A model generated the notes under the pieces. That model was not told the origin of the DNA. It did no database searches and saw nothing but the letters and a program-made list of their open reading frames with translations. DNA of 64,000 nucleotides from Sthenelais limicola (Eukaryota; Annelida; Polychaeta; Phyllodocida; Sigalionidae). A program made the position numbers and the translations under genes. Below are positions 36,600 through 47,272 of the stretch, in pieces (position 1 is the stretch's first letter; each line of letters starts with the position of its first letter). The DNA lies in the NCBI GenBank assembly GCA_942159475.1, contig OW804095.1, positions 151,146,808 through 151,210,807 on the forward strand, in the 5' to 3' direction.

Positions 36600-36613
36600 C
36601 CGCTAGGGGGCAG
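36600..36613 (+). promoter_or_regulatory. CTCF-like motif
   Basis: CCGCTAGGGGGCAG matches the bilaterian CTCF core consensus CCASYAGRKGGCRS at 13 of 14 positions. Similar but weaker matches lie at 53636 and about 43830. Confidence 0.4.
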
Positions 36614-37378
36614 TGTGATGAGGGGTGAAATGAGAGTGGTTTAATATAGCACGCATCATATCTCTTAATTTGTTGTTTAATTTGGAAAGTTTATACAAAG
36701 TTACAATTTGTAATTTTGAAGCTAACGCTAATAATATTGTAATACAGTTACCACGGGAAATGCGTAATATTAACTATTTACTCAAATGTCAGGTCAGAAT
36801 CCCATGTTTATCAATCCATGATGGTGTCATGTGTGCCATTTGTGACTCTATACGTCCATGGCCACATGACGTCCACTAATAACCACATTCAGTGGAATCA
36901 AGAATGCAAAGAATGAATGTCGGGCTGGGGAGGGGGGGGGGGGGGGTGATACAGCAAGCCCCTAACAGAGTGGGTAGGAACTGGCCACTGGGGAGAGCCA
37001 TGGCAAAATTATGAATAAACTCCAAATATTAACAGGGCACATTATATTACAGTTATACTTAATACAAATGTCTCCATAAACAATGTAATGTATTAACGTA
37101 ATTTTATGTTATTGTAATTATAGATAACATAACATATGCACCAGGCAACATATGAAACCAATCATTCACCGATTATGTCTACTTGATATGATTGATGCAT
37201 GTGGCCTTAAATGGAATAATAATAAAATTACAGTTCACGACTAGTTTTTCTTCTTTAGATTACAAAGAACCCCCTCCATTCTAACAGCAAGAACCCAGAT
37301 GACTATAAATGAAGCATGGTATATGAGGGTTTGCTGTAGCACAAGCATTTGTAACGCGTCCAGTTGCATGGGTAGAAT
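36614..37378. other. Unique DNA with a G-run, no gene seen
   Basis: G-run near 36931-36948. AT-rich otherwise; no supported gene. Confidence 0.5.
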
Positions 37379-37391
37379 GTATAGTGTCCAG

Positions 37392-37603
37392 GGATTTTCA
37401 GAAAATGTACAATTGGCAGATCAACAAATTCCGTAAATTCTGCTAAATTAGACCGACAAATCGTCAACACTATATAGGTGCCTTGATTCAAACAATCTGT
37501 TAGGTTATGTTGAACTGTATTTTGAACCTGATTTTTGTCTTAAATTAGGGTTATTTGAGAGGATTGGCGAAAGTGAATTGTACATTTTCTGAAATTCTGA
37601 CCC
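37392..37603 (+). mobile_element. MITE family A, subfamily A4, 13-bp flanking duplication
   Basis: The left terminus lacks GTCA (reads GGATTTTCAGAAAATGTACA), the right end is CTGACCC. GTATAGTGTCCAG occurs at 37379-37391 and again at 37604-37616. The interior is the A4 type (TTGATTCAAACAATCTG). Confidence 0.85.
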
Positions 37604-37731
37604 GTATAGTGTCCAGCGATATAATAAATGAATGAACCGCTCCAGCGTATTACAGGAATTGCTCCTGATTAATGAGAGTGACTCACGCGAGCAAGTTAAC
37701 ACTGGCCTCAAACCATCCAGCCAAGGTACAT

Positions 37732-37967
37732 GGGTCAGATTTTCAGAAAATGTATAATTGGCAGCTCCATACATTTAGGAAATCCTTCTAAATTTGGCTG
37801 AAAAATGATGAATACTGGGGTATATCTGATTATATTTAGGATCGCATTAATTTAAAGTATTCGTTCTGTTATGTTAAACTGCATTCTGAAGCTCACTTTT
37901 GTTTTAAATGTGGGTTATTCGAGAGGATTGGCGAAGTTAAATTGTACATTTTCTGAAAATCTGACCC
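37732..37967 (+). mobile_element. MITE family A, subfamily A1
   Basis: Complete copy only 128 bp from the previous one, same orientation. Flanks ACAT and GTAT do not match. Confidence 0.88.
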
Positions 37968-38375
37968 GTATACAGTCAACACACCAGACAGTGAAATATA
38001 CTGATCCTGTAACAAGCATCTTTAACTTTAAAAGGATGTCAGTAAACAGAGGGGAAGAAGTCCCCGAGGGGAGCAGAGAGATGGGCTTAGGATTATACTT
38101 GGGATTGGATTTCAGGCATGAGAACTCACGGGTGGCTATCAGCTTCTTTATGGACTGCAGCAGAAAGTGACTGCTTTTTGGCTAGGAAAGTTGGCAGCCC
38201 AGGGAAAACCTTTCGCGTACATGATCTGAAACTTCAGCTTTCCCAGAATAAAACAGAACATGCAAGAATATTCATGGCTCATATCACCTTAATAGGGATC
38301 TGTTGTAAATGTAAGGTGCATTAAACCAAAGAGTTTTTTTGATTAAATGTAAAGAAACATATAAATGAGATTAGG

Positions 38376-38562
38376 CAGTCTAGGCTCACAGCCTCTAAGA
38401 TCAGAAAAGAGTGGTATCAGTGATTGGACGTCTACTGCGCTAATGGCTTTCCCAGCCCTGGAGTAGGGGTTCTAATGAGATTATAATGGATTTTGCTGTT
38501 TAATTGGAGCAGGAGGATTTCCCTCAGTTTGAAGGGACTCTCTCAAATCTGAGCCTAGACTG
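38376..38562 (-). mobile_element. MITE family B copy
   Basis: Ends CAGTCTAGGCTCA and TGAGCCTAGACTG, symmetrical. Body reversed. Flanks do not match. Confidence 0.85.
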
Positions 38563-39181
38563 AAGATACAATATTGAGATCCAACTGAAATCAAGTCTAA
38601 GCTCAAGAGATCGAATGGCAAATCCTGAAAGGGTCCCTCAGACGTTAACCAGAGGCTTCATATGGTATATTGAATGTTGACCCAATGGTGTTGGCCTTTA
38701 CGCTATAAAACTGTACCCAAAATAATGAATGTGTTGCATTATATTGTTTAAAAAAATCTTCAATAATGTGTAAGTCATACCATAGACAATATTTTCTGGA
38801 TTTGTCTGAGTAGAATATATTTACTTGTATTATGGTAGAACTAACTATATTTTCTTTTTTAAATCTTAGAGTCTTGCCAAACGCATCCATCTTAAGAGGT
38901 GCAGTGCAGGGCAACCAAGCAGTCGCAGCTGTAGGGAGGGTTGGCTAGTTAAGTCATTAACATATACAACTGTGTACATTCCACTATGGCAAGGCTTAGA
39001 GGGTGTATATATAAAGGTGAGTGAATGGATGCTGATAGTCCGCCTCAGGACATCATTAAAAGTGGACATTTATCACCATAGCAGATGGACCTTCCTGATG
39101 GACCAGAGATAGGTCAGTCTACTGGTCAGTATGGGTGGTCAAGGTGCACTGGACACATGAGGAAATCCTCCACAAGCCCAA
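38563..39181. other. Unique DNA, no gene seen
   Basis: Short frames only; nothing recognised. Confidence 0.5.
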
Positions 39182-39417
39182 GGGTCAGATTTTTAGAAAA
39201 TGTACAATTCAACTTCGCCAATCTTCTCAAATAACCCAAATTTCAGACGACAATAAAGTTCAAAATAGAGTTCAATCTAACCAAACAGATTGCTAGAATC
39301 AATGCAATGCCGAATATATTCTAATTTACCTAGTAATTGACCAAATTGAAGTCTAATTTAGCAGAATTAACTAAATGTGTACAGCTGCCAATCGTACATT
39401 TTCTGAGAATCTGACCC
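39182..39417 (-). mobile_element. MITE family A, subfamily A2
   Basis: Complete copy. CCAA on both sides if the right end is taken one base shorter. Confidence 0.88.
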
Positions 39418-40663
39418 CAAAGCTGCCTGGTTTGACCATTAGTCGCGATGGTTTGTTTGGTATCCCAAGCGAAATTGAGCATATATAGGGTCGGGCAGCC
39501 AGGCTATAAATCATGGGATGGGCACCCCTGACTGATGGGTTATTCTAGATAATCTCTCTAGCGTTGATATCGAACTGTCTCTCCTTAAATGAGTCTTTAA
39601 TTTATTGGGTCTGCGAAAACAAATATATCTAGAGGCAAGTGAGTACCATCTTCCCTCTTACTCCAAGCCTAAGGTGAAATATAGTACAAAATGGCTGAAG
39701 TGGACGATGTTAAGATCATTATGACTGTTATTTTACGTAGGGACTCCTAAAAACGTAACATATTATCGTGAGTTATATATTATTATTTAAATGTTTTTCT
39801 TACAGATTAGTTCCATTGCCCTCTTCAGCATAAAAGGCTTTGATATATATACAAAATAGAAACCGACAATTAAAGCTTTGAGGTATTAAAACCGATAAAA
39901 TCAGCTCCGGTACATTAGAAAACTATAACAACATTTTCTTCCTGCATGAGTCCATTCATGGTTCAGGCGCGACCAGTGAAGGTGGTATGAGTTGGAGGAC
40001 GCGCATTCAGGTGTGACACGGATTGAAGTACCTGTAAGTTATTATACTGAATGACCAGTCGATGGACCCCGAGGAACTGACCATTATGTCTGTCCATAAA
40101 GAAAGCTTTTTAACCCCAGCTGTCGCGGCGATAGTCTGCAAAGCTTCCCTTCATGTGTAAAGCATTAAAATAAAGGTGCTATTGTATCTATAAACGCTTA
40201 ACATTCAATAGCTGATAAAGTATAAAACTGCTCTGACCAACGAGCATTGAGTGGAAGAAGGTTTACCCCCAGGGGCAATGGGGTATGGGGGCTTAACCCC
40301 AACTTAAGCTTATTTCCCCATTACTATTACTTTTACTACTCGAGGCTGTGTGAGGAAATGTAAGGATGGACAATACCAACAATATGTTGTAGATGTAAGT
40401 AAAGTTCCAAGGATGAGTAATAATATTATACTTCCTACGGATAAGGCCAAGTGGAAGGCACTTTTCATGTTGTGATATCCTATTGTTCATACACAAAGCG
40501 AGAACCAATAAACTTAATATAAAGAATCAAATCCACATAAAGGACCAAAGTAGTTCTATTCCTCTGCTTGACAATAAAAGCTAAAACGGATCTAAGGTGA
40601 AAGGGAGCTGCATATATCAGCATCTAAAATCACTAAAACCAAGTTTTATAGTTTAAAGGACTA
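39418..40663. other. Unique DNA, no gene seen
   Basis: AT-rich, no repeat of the named families, no supported gene. Confidence 0.5.
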
Positions 40664-40876
40664 CAGTCTAGGCTCTCAGCTCTAGGACCAGATAAGAATG
40701 CTATGTCAGTGATTGGAAGCCTACTGCGCTAATGACCTCCCCGGCCCTGGAGTAGGCAGGCGTCTTGATGAGATTATAATGGCATATTGTGATTAGGAGT
40801 GAGATGCTTTCCCTCATATAGGAACATGATAGGAAGGACTCAACTCTGCCTATAACTAGTAGTAACTATATAGACT
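40664..40876 (-). mobile_element. MITE family B copy
   Basis: Starts CAGTCTAGGCTCTCAG, ends TATATAGACTG. The head end (right side) is diverged. Flanks do not match. Confidence 0.8.
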
Positions 40877-40897
40877 GGGATAAGTACAATTCCTGAA

Positions 40898-41111
40898 CAC
40901 TCTAGGCCCAAACCCTCAGATCAGATAAGAATGGTATGTCAATGATTAGACTCCTACTTCGCTAATCTGTTTACTGGCCTAGGACTCGGCACTCTAATGG
41001 GAATATAATGGCATTTTGCGGTCTTACTGATATTATAATGGCACTTTGCGTTTCGAGTTGAGAGGCTTTCCCTCCGTTTGAAGGGACTCTCTCAACGTTG
41101 GGCCTAGACTG
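40898..41111 (-). mobile_element. MITE family B copy, CACTCTAGG end
   Basis: Starts CACTCTAGGCCCAAACC and ends TTGGGCCTAGACTG. TGAA target duplication (40894-40897 and 41112-41115). It lies 21 bp from the previous family B copy in the same orientation but has its own duplication, so they are separate insertions. Confidence 0.9.
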
Positions 41112-41115
41112 TGAA

Positions 41116-41625
41116 AAAGAAATTGAGCTGGAATCGGCCCAGGAGCAGGTATATATATTGAAAGCATAACGTGAGCACTATTATAAGTACTACAGTGAGT
41201 GGTAGAGTCTAGAGGCTTGTAGAGACGACTGTTTATATTGCTTTAATGGTCAATCGGCGCTGGGTGGACTGTGTCCTGCCATACTACATGTAGCCTGGGG
41301 CTATCAGTAAGTATCCCTGCTCAGCCTCGAGTGCTGGCCTCCAACACGCTCATGGCAACAGTTGAGTGTCAAGTGTTGTGTGATAAAAACTTCACATGCC
41401 ACTGGAGGCCCATAACAACAATGATATTAAGCCCAGATTGACTCTTCTCCTCACCAGCAATCGAGCTTCTTGATAATTGCCCCGTGGCAGTGTAGTGTGC
41501 ATGTTATTATGATGTATGTATTGACTTTGTTAGACCAACGTTGGTTAGACTTGTACCGAAATATGTGAAATCTGGAGCGTGGCATCACTTCGTAATGATA
41601 ATAAATCGTAACTGTTTCATGATTG
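41116..41625. other. Unique DNA, no gene seen
   Basis: Nothing recognised. Confidence 0.5.
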
Positions 41626-41636
41626 TAGTCTAGCCT

Positions 41637-41810
41637 CTAGGCTCAGAGTTGTGGGAGTCCCTCCAAACTGAGGGAAAGCCTCTTGCTCCACACCGCAAAA
41701 TGCCATTTATTCCCATTGGGACGCCTACGCTACGCTAGTCATTAGCGCAGTAGGCGTCCAATCACTGACAAACCATTCGTATCTGATCTGAGACTCCGAG
41801 GCTCAGTATG
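41637..41810 (+). mobile_element. MITE family B, shortened copy
   Basis: Starts CTAGGCTCAGAGTTG and runs to GAGGCTCAG. The middle (TTATTCCCATTGGGACGCC) is shortened. Boundaries are approximate. Confidence 0.72.
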
Positions 41811-42300
41811 GCCTTAGAGTAAAACATAGGTATGGCTGATATATACAGGACGGATTGTAACCTGTGCAATTAAAGAAGCTTTTATCATTAGCCGCCATTA
41901 CATAAAGCGCTGTAAAGCGGTAGGCGTTCATATTGTGGATATCATTCAAGCTACCTTTATTTATAGGTGTTCTACAACGCTAAACGCCCCTATTCTGGCA
42001 GATAAAAAGCGGTCTATGACAGTTGCAGCAGGCTGGTGTAGCAAGTTTGATGCTTCTAGCGTCTGGCTGGCAAATCCCAGACTTATCCACACTGCGCACG
42101 CCCGGAGGCATGCGCAGAAGGCGAAAGTCCTGGTGACAATTCAGCTGATATCATCTTTAGTAGATAACCCCGGGACCCGGAGGCGCGTACCATACCGGTC
42201 CCCTGCCTCGTCAGTTGTGGCCAAGCCCCACCAGGTGGCAGAATAAATATCAACAAAACCGTCACGTGATATGTCCCTCAACGCAGGAGGGGTTCACAGG
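41811..42300. other. Unique DNA, no gene seen
   Basis: A 103-codon frame at 41935-42246 has ordinary composition but no recognised domain. GCATGCGCAGAAGGCG near 42108 is NRF1-like. Confidence 0.4.
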
Positions 42301-42952
42301 AAAGAGGGGGAGGGGGGGGGAGGAGGAGGAGGGGTTTAAAGGAGAGAGGAGGAGGGGGGGGGGGAGAGGAGGAAGAGGAAGAGGAAGGGGGAGAGGAGGA
42401 GGGGGAGGAGTTCAAAGGAGAGAGGAGGAGGAGGAGGAGGAGGAGGAGGGGGAGAAGGAGGAGGGGGAGGAGGAGGAGGAGGAGGGGGAGGAGGAGGGGA
42501 GGAGGGGGAGAAGGAGGAGGAGGAGGGAGGAGGGGAGAGGAGGAGGAGGGGAGGGGGGAGGAGGGGGAGAAGGAGGAGGGGGAGGAGGAGGAGGAGGGGG
42601 AGGAGGAGGAGGAGGGGGAGGAGGAGGGGAGGAGGGGGAGAAGGAGGAGGAGGGGGAGGAGGGGAGAGGAGGAGGAGGGGAGGGGGGAGGAGGGGAGGAG
42701 GGAGGAGGGGAGGGAAGGGGGAGGAGGAGGAGGGGGAGGAGGAGGAGGAGGAGGAGGAGGAGGGAGGAGGGGAGAGGAGGAGGAGGGGAGGGGGGAGGAG
42801 GGGAGGAGGGAGGAGGGGAGGGAAGGGGGAGGAGGAGGAGGAGAGGGAAGGGGAGGAGGAGGAGGAGGAGGAGGGGGAGGAGGAGGAGGAGGAGGAGGGG
42901 GAGGAGGTGGAGGAAGAGGAGGAGGAGGGGGAGGGGGAGGGGAGGGGGAGGG
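42301..42952. repeat. 650-bp polypurine GGA/GGGGA tract
   Basis: Almost pure G and A on the plus strand, made of AGG, GGGGA and GGAGGA units with higher-order copies of 150-200 bp. The long Gly/Glu/Arg frame on the plus strand and Pro/Leu/Ser frame on the minus strand are products of the repeat. Triplex (H-DNA) and G-quadruplex formation are plausible from composition. Confidence 0.95.
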
Positions 42953-42966
42953 TCAGTTCCAGACCA

Positions 42967-43042
42967 CATATTGACCGTCCAATAATGTGCTATATTGATA
43001 ACAGCAATATATTGAACGTCCAATAATGTTCTATATTGATAA
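42967..43042. repeat. Two-copy 42-bp direct repeat
   Basis: ATATTGACCGTCCAATAATG... at 42968 recurs as ATATTGAACGTCCAATAATG at 43010, each ending CTATATTGATAA. It adjoins the polypurine tract. Confidence 0.85.
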
Positions 43043-43515
43043 AGTAGTATCATGAGTGCAAATTTCTTTAATTTACCGATATTTAAATTAATGATTATTT
43101 TATAATATTGAAGTGTTATTCCACCCAGTTATTAGCTAATTCTCAAATTATGAAGAAACAATTACTAGTGGCTGGATTGGACCTTAACTATACACTTTGA
43201 AGAGTTTTCAAGATTTAAATTTTATTAAATTATAATTAATTCTAATGGGTTCCACTTTCTAAAGTTCTAGAAACAGTTAACAACTGCAATAAATAAAAAC
43301 TAGGATCTTGCCAATCGACTAAATAGCATGATTTGATTCAAATGAGATTTCATGAGATCAAGTTGCCAAGCTGTTCTCCCTGACAACATTACCTTCTCAT
43401 ATTTCTCCCACACATTACATGACTAGCCAGGAGAGGAATCTCGTCATAAGCCAATTTGTGAAAAAGACTTGAGTCCGGGCGTGTGGCAATCGTTTAGTTT
43501 GATTCTGATGTACGT
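43043..43515. other. Unique AT-rich DNA, no gene seen
   Basis: Nothing recognised. Confidence 0.5.
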
Positions 43516-43745
43516 GGGCCAGACTCTCAGAAAATATACAATTCAACTTCGCCAATCTTCTTAAATAACCCCAATTTTAGACGAAAATAAAGTTCAAAAT
43601 ACAGTTCAATCTGAGATTGCTAGAATCAATGCAAAGCCGAATATTCTCGAATTCACCTATAGTATTGACCAAATTGCAGCCTAATTTAGCAGAATTTACT
43701 AAATGTGTACAGCTGCCAATTGTACATTTTCTGAAAATCTGACCC
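43516..43745 (-). mobile_element. MITE family A, subfamily A2
   Basis: Left end GGGCCAGACTCTCAG is diverged, right end intact. Flanks ACGT and ACAT differ at one base. Confidence 0.86.
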
Positions 43746-43802
43746 ACATGATTATTGGATGTATACGTCTCCTGTAGAGGAGGAGGAGAAGCATGGCTTC
43801 GT

Positions 43803-43945
43803 GATTGGCTTCACATTCCCGCCGTTAGACGCTAGGGGGAGCTGCAGGTGTGGTGGGGGCGGGGCTAATGGCCGCCATTATCGATCTATCTGTGGGAATG
43901 AGGGCACGTGTTGCACCCCCTCACTTACAAGCCAATCACAGCGTT
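43803..43945. promoter_or_regulatory. Promoter-like motif cluster
   Basis: GATTGG (inverted CCAAT) at 43803, a CTCF-like ACGCTAGGGGGAGC near 43829, the GC box GGGGGCGGGGC at 43855-43865, the YY1-like ATGGCCGCCAT near 43868, CACGTG at 43905-43910 and CCAATCA at 43932. The density and CpG content are typical of animal housekeeping promoters. No flanking gene is recognised. Confidence 0.35.
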
Positions 43946-44123
43946 ATGCTCTGCCTGTAATCTACACGCTTTAAACCATCAATTCTCAAGAACGCAGCTG
44001 ATGGTAGGCTCTGTGTACATTTCCCTCCCCTCCCCCTCCTCCTCCTCCGTCATTCCCACACATCGTCCGTCCAGTACAGGTAGAAATAGACATCTGAACC
44101 CACAGACAGTCCCAGCTCATGTA

Positions 44124-44516
44124 CAGTCTATAGGCTCAGGGTTGAGGGTGATCCCTCCAAATTGAGGGAAAGCCTCTCCAGTCTAGGCTCAGATTTGAGG
44201 GTGATCCCTCCAAACTGAGGGAAAGCCCCTCCAGTCTAGGCTCAGAGTTGAGGGGGTCCCTCCAAACTGAGGGAAAGCCTCTCCAGTCTAGGCTCAGATT
44301 TGAGGGGTCCCTCCAAACTGAGGGAAAGCCCCTCCAGTCTAGGCTCAGAGTTGAGGGGTCCCCTCCAAACTGAGGGGAAAGCCTCTCGCTCCTCACCGAA
44401 AAATGCCATTATAATCCCATTAAGATGCCTATACTCCAGGCCAGGAAGGGTCATTAGCGCAGTAGGCGTCCAATAACAGGCATGCCATTCTTATCTGATT
44501 ATTTGTGAGCCTAGAT
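44124..44516 (+). mobile_element. MITE family B with 5 tandem head units
   Basis: Head units start CAGTCTA at 44124, 44179, 44232, 44284 and 44335, with periods of 51-55 bp. The body then follows to GTGAGCCTAGAT. Same unit and same junction (CTCYAGTCTAGG type) as the array at 35404. Flanks do not match. Minus-strand frames repeat the unit and are not genes. Confidence 0.9.
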
Positions 44517-46089
44517 AGCGTAGGCCTACTGTCCAAAGTTTCTGTTATTACATAAATGCAGGTGAGCATTTTACATTAAAGGCTCTGAAAAGAGTCTATG
44601 ATTGTGTGTTACCGATTGCTTAATTCGCTACACGATTTATCTGCTTAATTTAAAGGTTGTTTTGAGAGCTGATGATTCGAGGGGTTGGTTGGGCGCACGA
44701 ACACGTTTGCATGCGCTACCCGATGCATGCTCCATCAATTATTTGTTCATTTCACACAGCGTTCAGCGCGAGTATCTTATTGATTTAACTAAAAATAGCC
44801 CCAGCCTCGGTTCCGATCTACAGGTCGTCAAAGAAGCGTCCCATAATGGCTTTTATTATCATTTTCGCCCGGAGACTTCCAAACGGTCCAAATGGATTTT
44901 GTCTCTCAGCTACGTCGCCAGCTCTCGTTTGAAATCGTGAATAGAAAGAGAATCGCGCGCCAAATGACTGGCAGAAGCGCTTCTTTTCTTTGGAGCGAAT
45001 TTTCTGCCTCAAATTGTCGCCCGGAGCCCGTTGGAGAGAGACTAGGAGAATGAGCCAATGCAGGAACCGCGGTGAAGAAGGAAGCTGGGCTGGCGGTCGC
45101 TCCCAGCGGCGATACTCAAGTAACGCGATGCGCGACAGACAGGCGAGCAGACGAAAGTGAGGGTTATTGCATTCATTCCATGATGCGAATATTTCCTCAC
45201 TGGGAGAATGTTCCCATAATTTCACCCGTCCACAACAACGACCCCACCCGCATAATATTATTTGAGAATAATTTATGATTATTATTTTACACGAGGTATT
45301 ATATATTATATATAGAAATAACAAGCGCTCTTAAAGGTCGCCATCTTCCAAACTGCCCCGCCAATTTGGGATGAGTTGCATGAACAAAATATGGCGTCAA
45401 TAAATCATTCCCACTCTGGTTGCCTTTAGTCTACGGTGGCCCTCAAATATCAAGGACGAATTCCTGGGCCTGGCAAAAAGAAGAAGCCCCAGTTTTCTCC
45501 CATTACAAATAGGATGACGCGCGGCGAAAACACGCCGCGCGGTTGCAGGGCGGCAAGAAATATCCCTAGTTGCAAATGATGAAGTAATATTTGGGAAAGA
45601 ATGCATTCAACCAGTAGGGGAAATGGCGCGGCGATGAGCAGAGCCTAGTTTGACATCGATTGGCGGTCGTTTTTTATGGGGAATAGAGTTGAATTTGAAA
45701 TGCCAGAGCATCGATGCAATCTTCTGCGTGAACGGAAGACAATACCTCATCTTTAGGGGGAGAATCGACAAGGGTTTGGTTTTTATACGCTTCCAATCTA
45801 ATTCATGGCTTTCCTTGTGACATCCATTATTCTTCTGACAGTTATATTTTAGCAGCGAAAGGCATGGGGTCAGGCATGATAGACACAACGCTGTAAAGTC
45901 CTCAAAGTATTATAGCAATTTAGATACATCATTTCCTCTTTAAGCTAACATCATATGACAGTAGCCATACATATTATAGACCTATAATTGACGCTCACCA
46001 TGCGAGTAACTGCTTATATACCATTTAACAATGATGCTTTCCTTTAGCAATAACCTGTCATTTCCCCGCAATAGAAACATCATCATTGC
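44517..46089. other. Unique DNA, CpG-richer, no gene seen
   Basis: Between about 44.68 and 45.68 kb CpG is more frequent than in neighbouring DNA (for example CGCGCGCC, AACGCGATGCGCGAC, CACGCCGCGCGG). A 168-codon minus-strand frame at 44818-45324 has no recognised domain. Regulatory DNA or an unrecognised exon are possible. Confidence 0.35.
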
Positions 46090-46170
46090 TCATGATTGGT
46101 CAACTGCGCACTCACGTGACCGTATCATATTCCCATCATTCCTCGCGACTTCCGCTCATCAAGCGCCATT
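46090..46170. promoter_or_regulatory. Promoter-like motif cluster
   Basis: GATTGG at about 46094, CACGTGAC at 46113-46120, ACTTCCG (ETS-type) near 46149 and a GCGCCATT (YY1-like) near 46164. Further right, at 46516, ATGGCGGATGGCGG opens a frame beginning MADGGGNDG. A promoter with a first exon is conceivable but not shown. Confidence 0.28.
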
Positions 46171-46515
46171 GAACAATTTCCAATAATGTCACGCTAGAGG
46201 TCGCTAGTCGCGATGCCAGCGGCTGCGATCGCGTTCCCACGGGCACTGATCGTAGGTCATACGAATACAATAGAGGTAATATAGATTAGGCATCGCGAGC
46301 AGTTGCGAGCAGCTTGCGCATGAGAAAGTAAAACTTGGGAGGCGCTCGCCAGGAGGAAAAACAGGACAGGGCGTGGAATATCGATCTGTGTAGACGTACG
46401 TGTGGAGGGATGGGTGGGTAATTGAAATGTGTGGGTTATGGCTTAATACGGGGGATTGTGTGGGGCATTGTCCCATCCACTCTAATACAGCCCAACGCCA
46501 GTTATCTCACTAGTT

Positions 46516-46752
46516 ATGGCGGATGGCGGGGGAAACGATGGGTGCGGCACAGGTCAAAGTTTCCAATGGATCTTTCCGATCCTCGAAAATGACCGATTAC
46601 TGATAATGCATTGTTGGTGGCGCTATCATCACAGAACTGCACCAAGCTCGATAAGGGTAAAATTGAAAGTGGTCATTTCCCAAGCAAGACCACAATATTG
46701 CAGAACCATTTCCCTATCATTTCCTCCTATTTCATTGACAGAGCCCTTTTGA
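46516..46752 (+). other. Short open frame, possible but unproven exon
   Basis: A 78-codon frame starting MADGGGNDGCGTGQSFQWIF. It has a start context with G at +4, lies 350 bp right of the promoter-like cluster at 46.1 kb, and has non-repetitive composition. No domain is recognised and no matching downstream exon is visible. Confidence 0.12.
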
Positions 46753-47043
46753 GTAGAAAAAAAACTCTAATGTTGACTAAGCGCACGTTCTGGGAGATTG
46801 ATGATTCAGATGTTATATTTCCCCTTGAAAATTGCTCTAATTCCCAATGTTCAATTTGGCATTGAGCAACACTTTTCGCATATTCTCATTTTACATCCAT
46901 CTATTTTTGTTTTACAAACTAAGAACTCAAACAGTGTAAGTTAACATGGTGACTGATGCATAATTCCAGGTCTATATTATCACTTGGGAAAGGTGCACGA
47001 CACCACCGTGTGTATCCTGCTATTACCCAACAGATTAATGTAT

Positions 47044-47272
47044 GGGTAAAATCGCCAGAAATTCTACAATTCGCCTTCTCCAATCGTCGCAAATAACTCA
47101 AATTTATGACAGAATAATGTTCAAAATTTGGTTTAAAATATCCCAACAGATGGTTTGAATCAAGCCAATATCAAATATAGATATAACGAGCATTGACCAT
47201 TTATCAGTCTAATTTAGCAGAATTTAATAAATGTGTAGATCTGCCGATTGTCCATTTTTTAAAGATCTCAAG
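47044..47272 (-). mobile_element. MITE family A, old diverged copy (A4-like)
   Basis: Recognisable from CAGAAATTCTACAATTCGCC, TAATTTAGCAGAATTTAATA and TGTGTAGATCTGCCGATTG. Both termini have decayed (GGGTAAAATCG and GATCTCAAGC). Confidence 0.75.

Noticed and set aside
42215..42985. A 256-codon open frame on the plus strand and a 213-codon frame on the minus strand
   Set aside because: Both are translations of the polypurine tract (Gly/Glu/Arg or Pro/Leu/Ser only) and have no domain.
44136..44454. Minus-strand frames with repeated LDWRGFPSVWRDP-type units, which look like a repeat protein
   Set aside because: The period comes from the 52-bp head repeat of MITE family B (about 51-53 bp, partly in multiples of three).
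44818..45324. 168-codon minus-strand frame, the longest in non-repetitive DNA
   Set aside because: No recognisable domain or composition bias. A frame of this length in a CpG-richer stretch can occur by chance. Kept only as part of the unique region.
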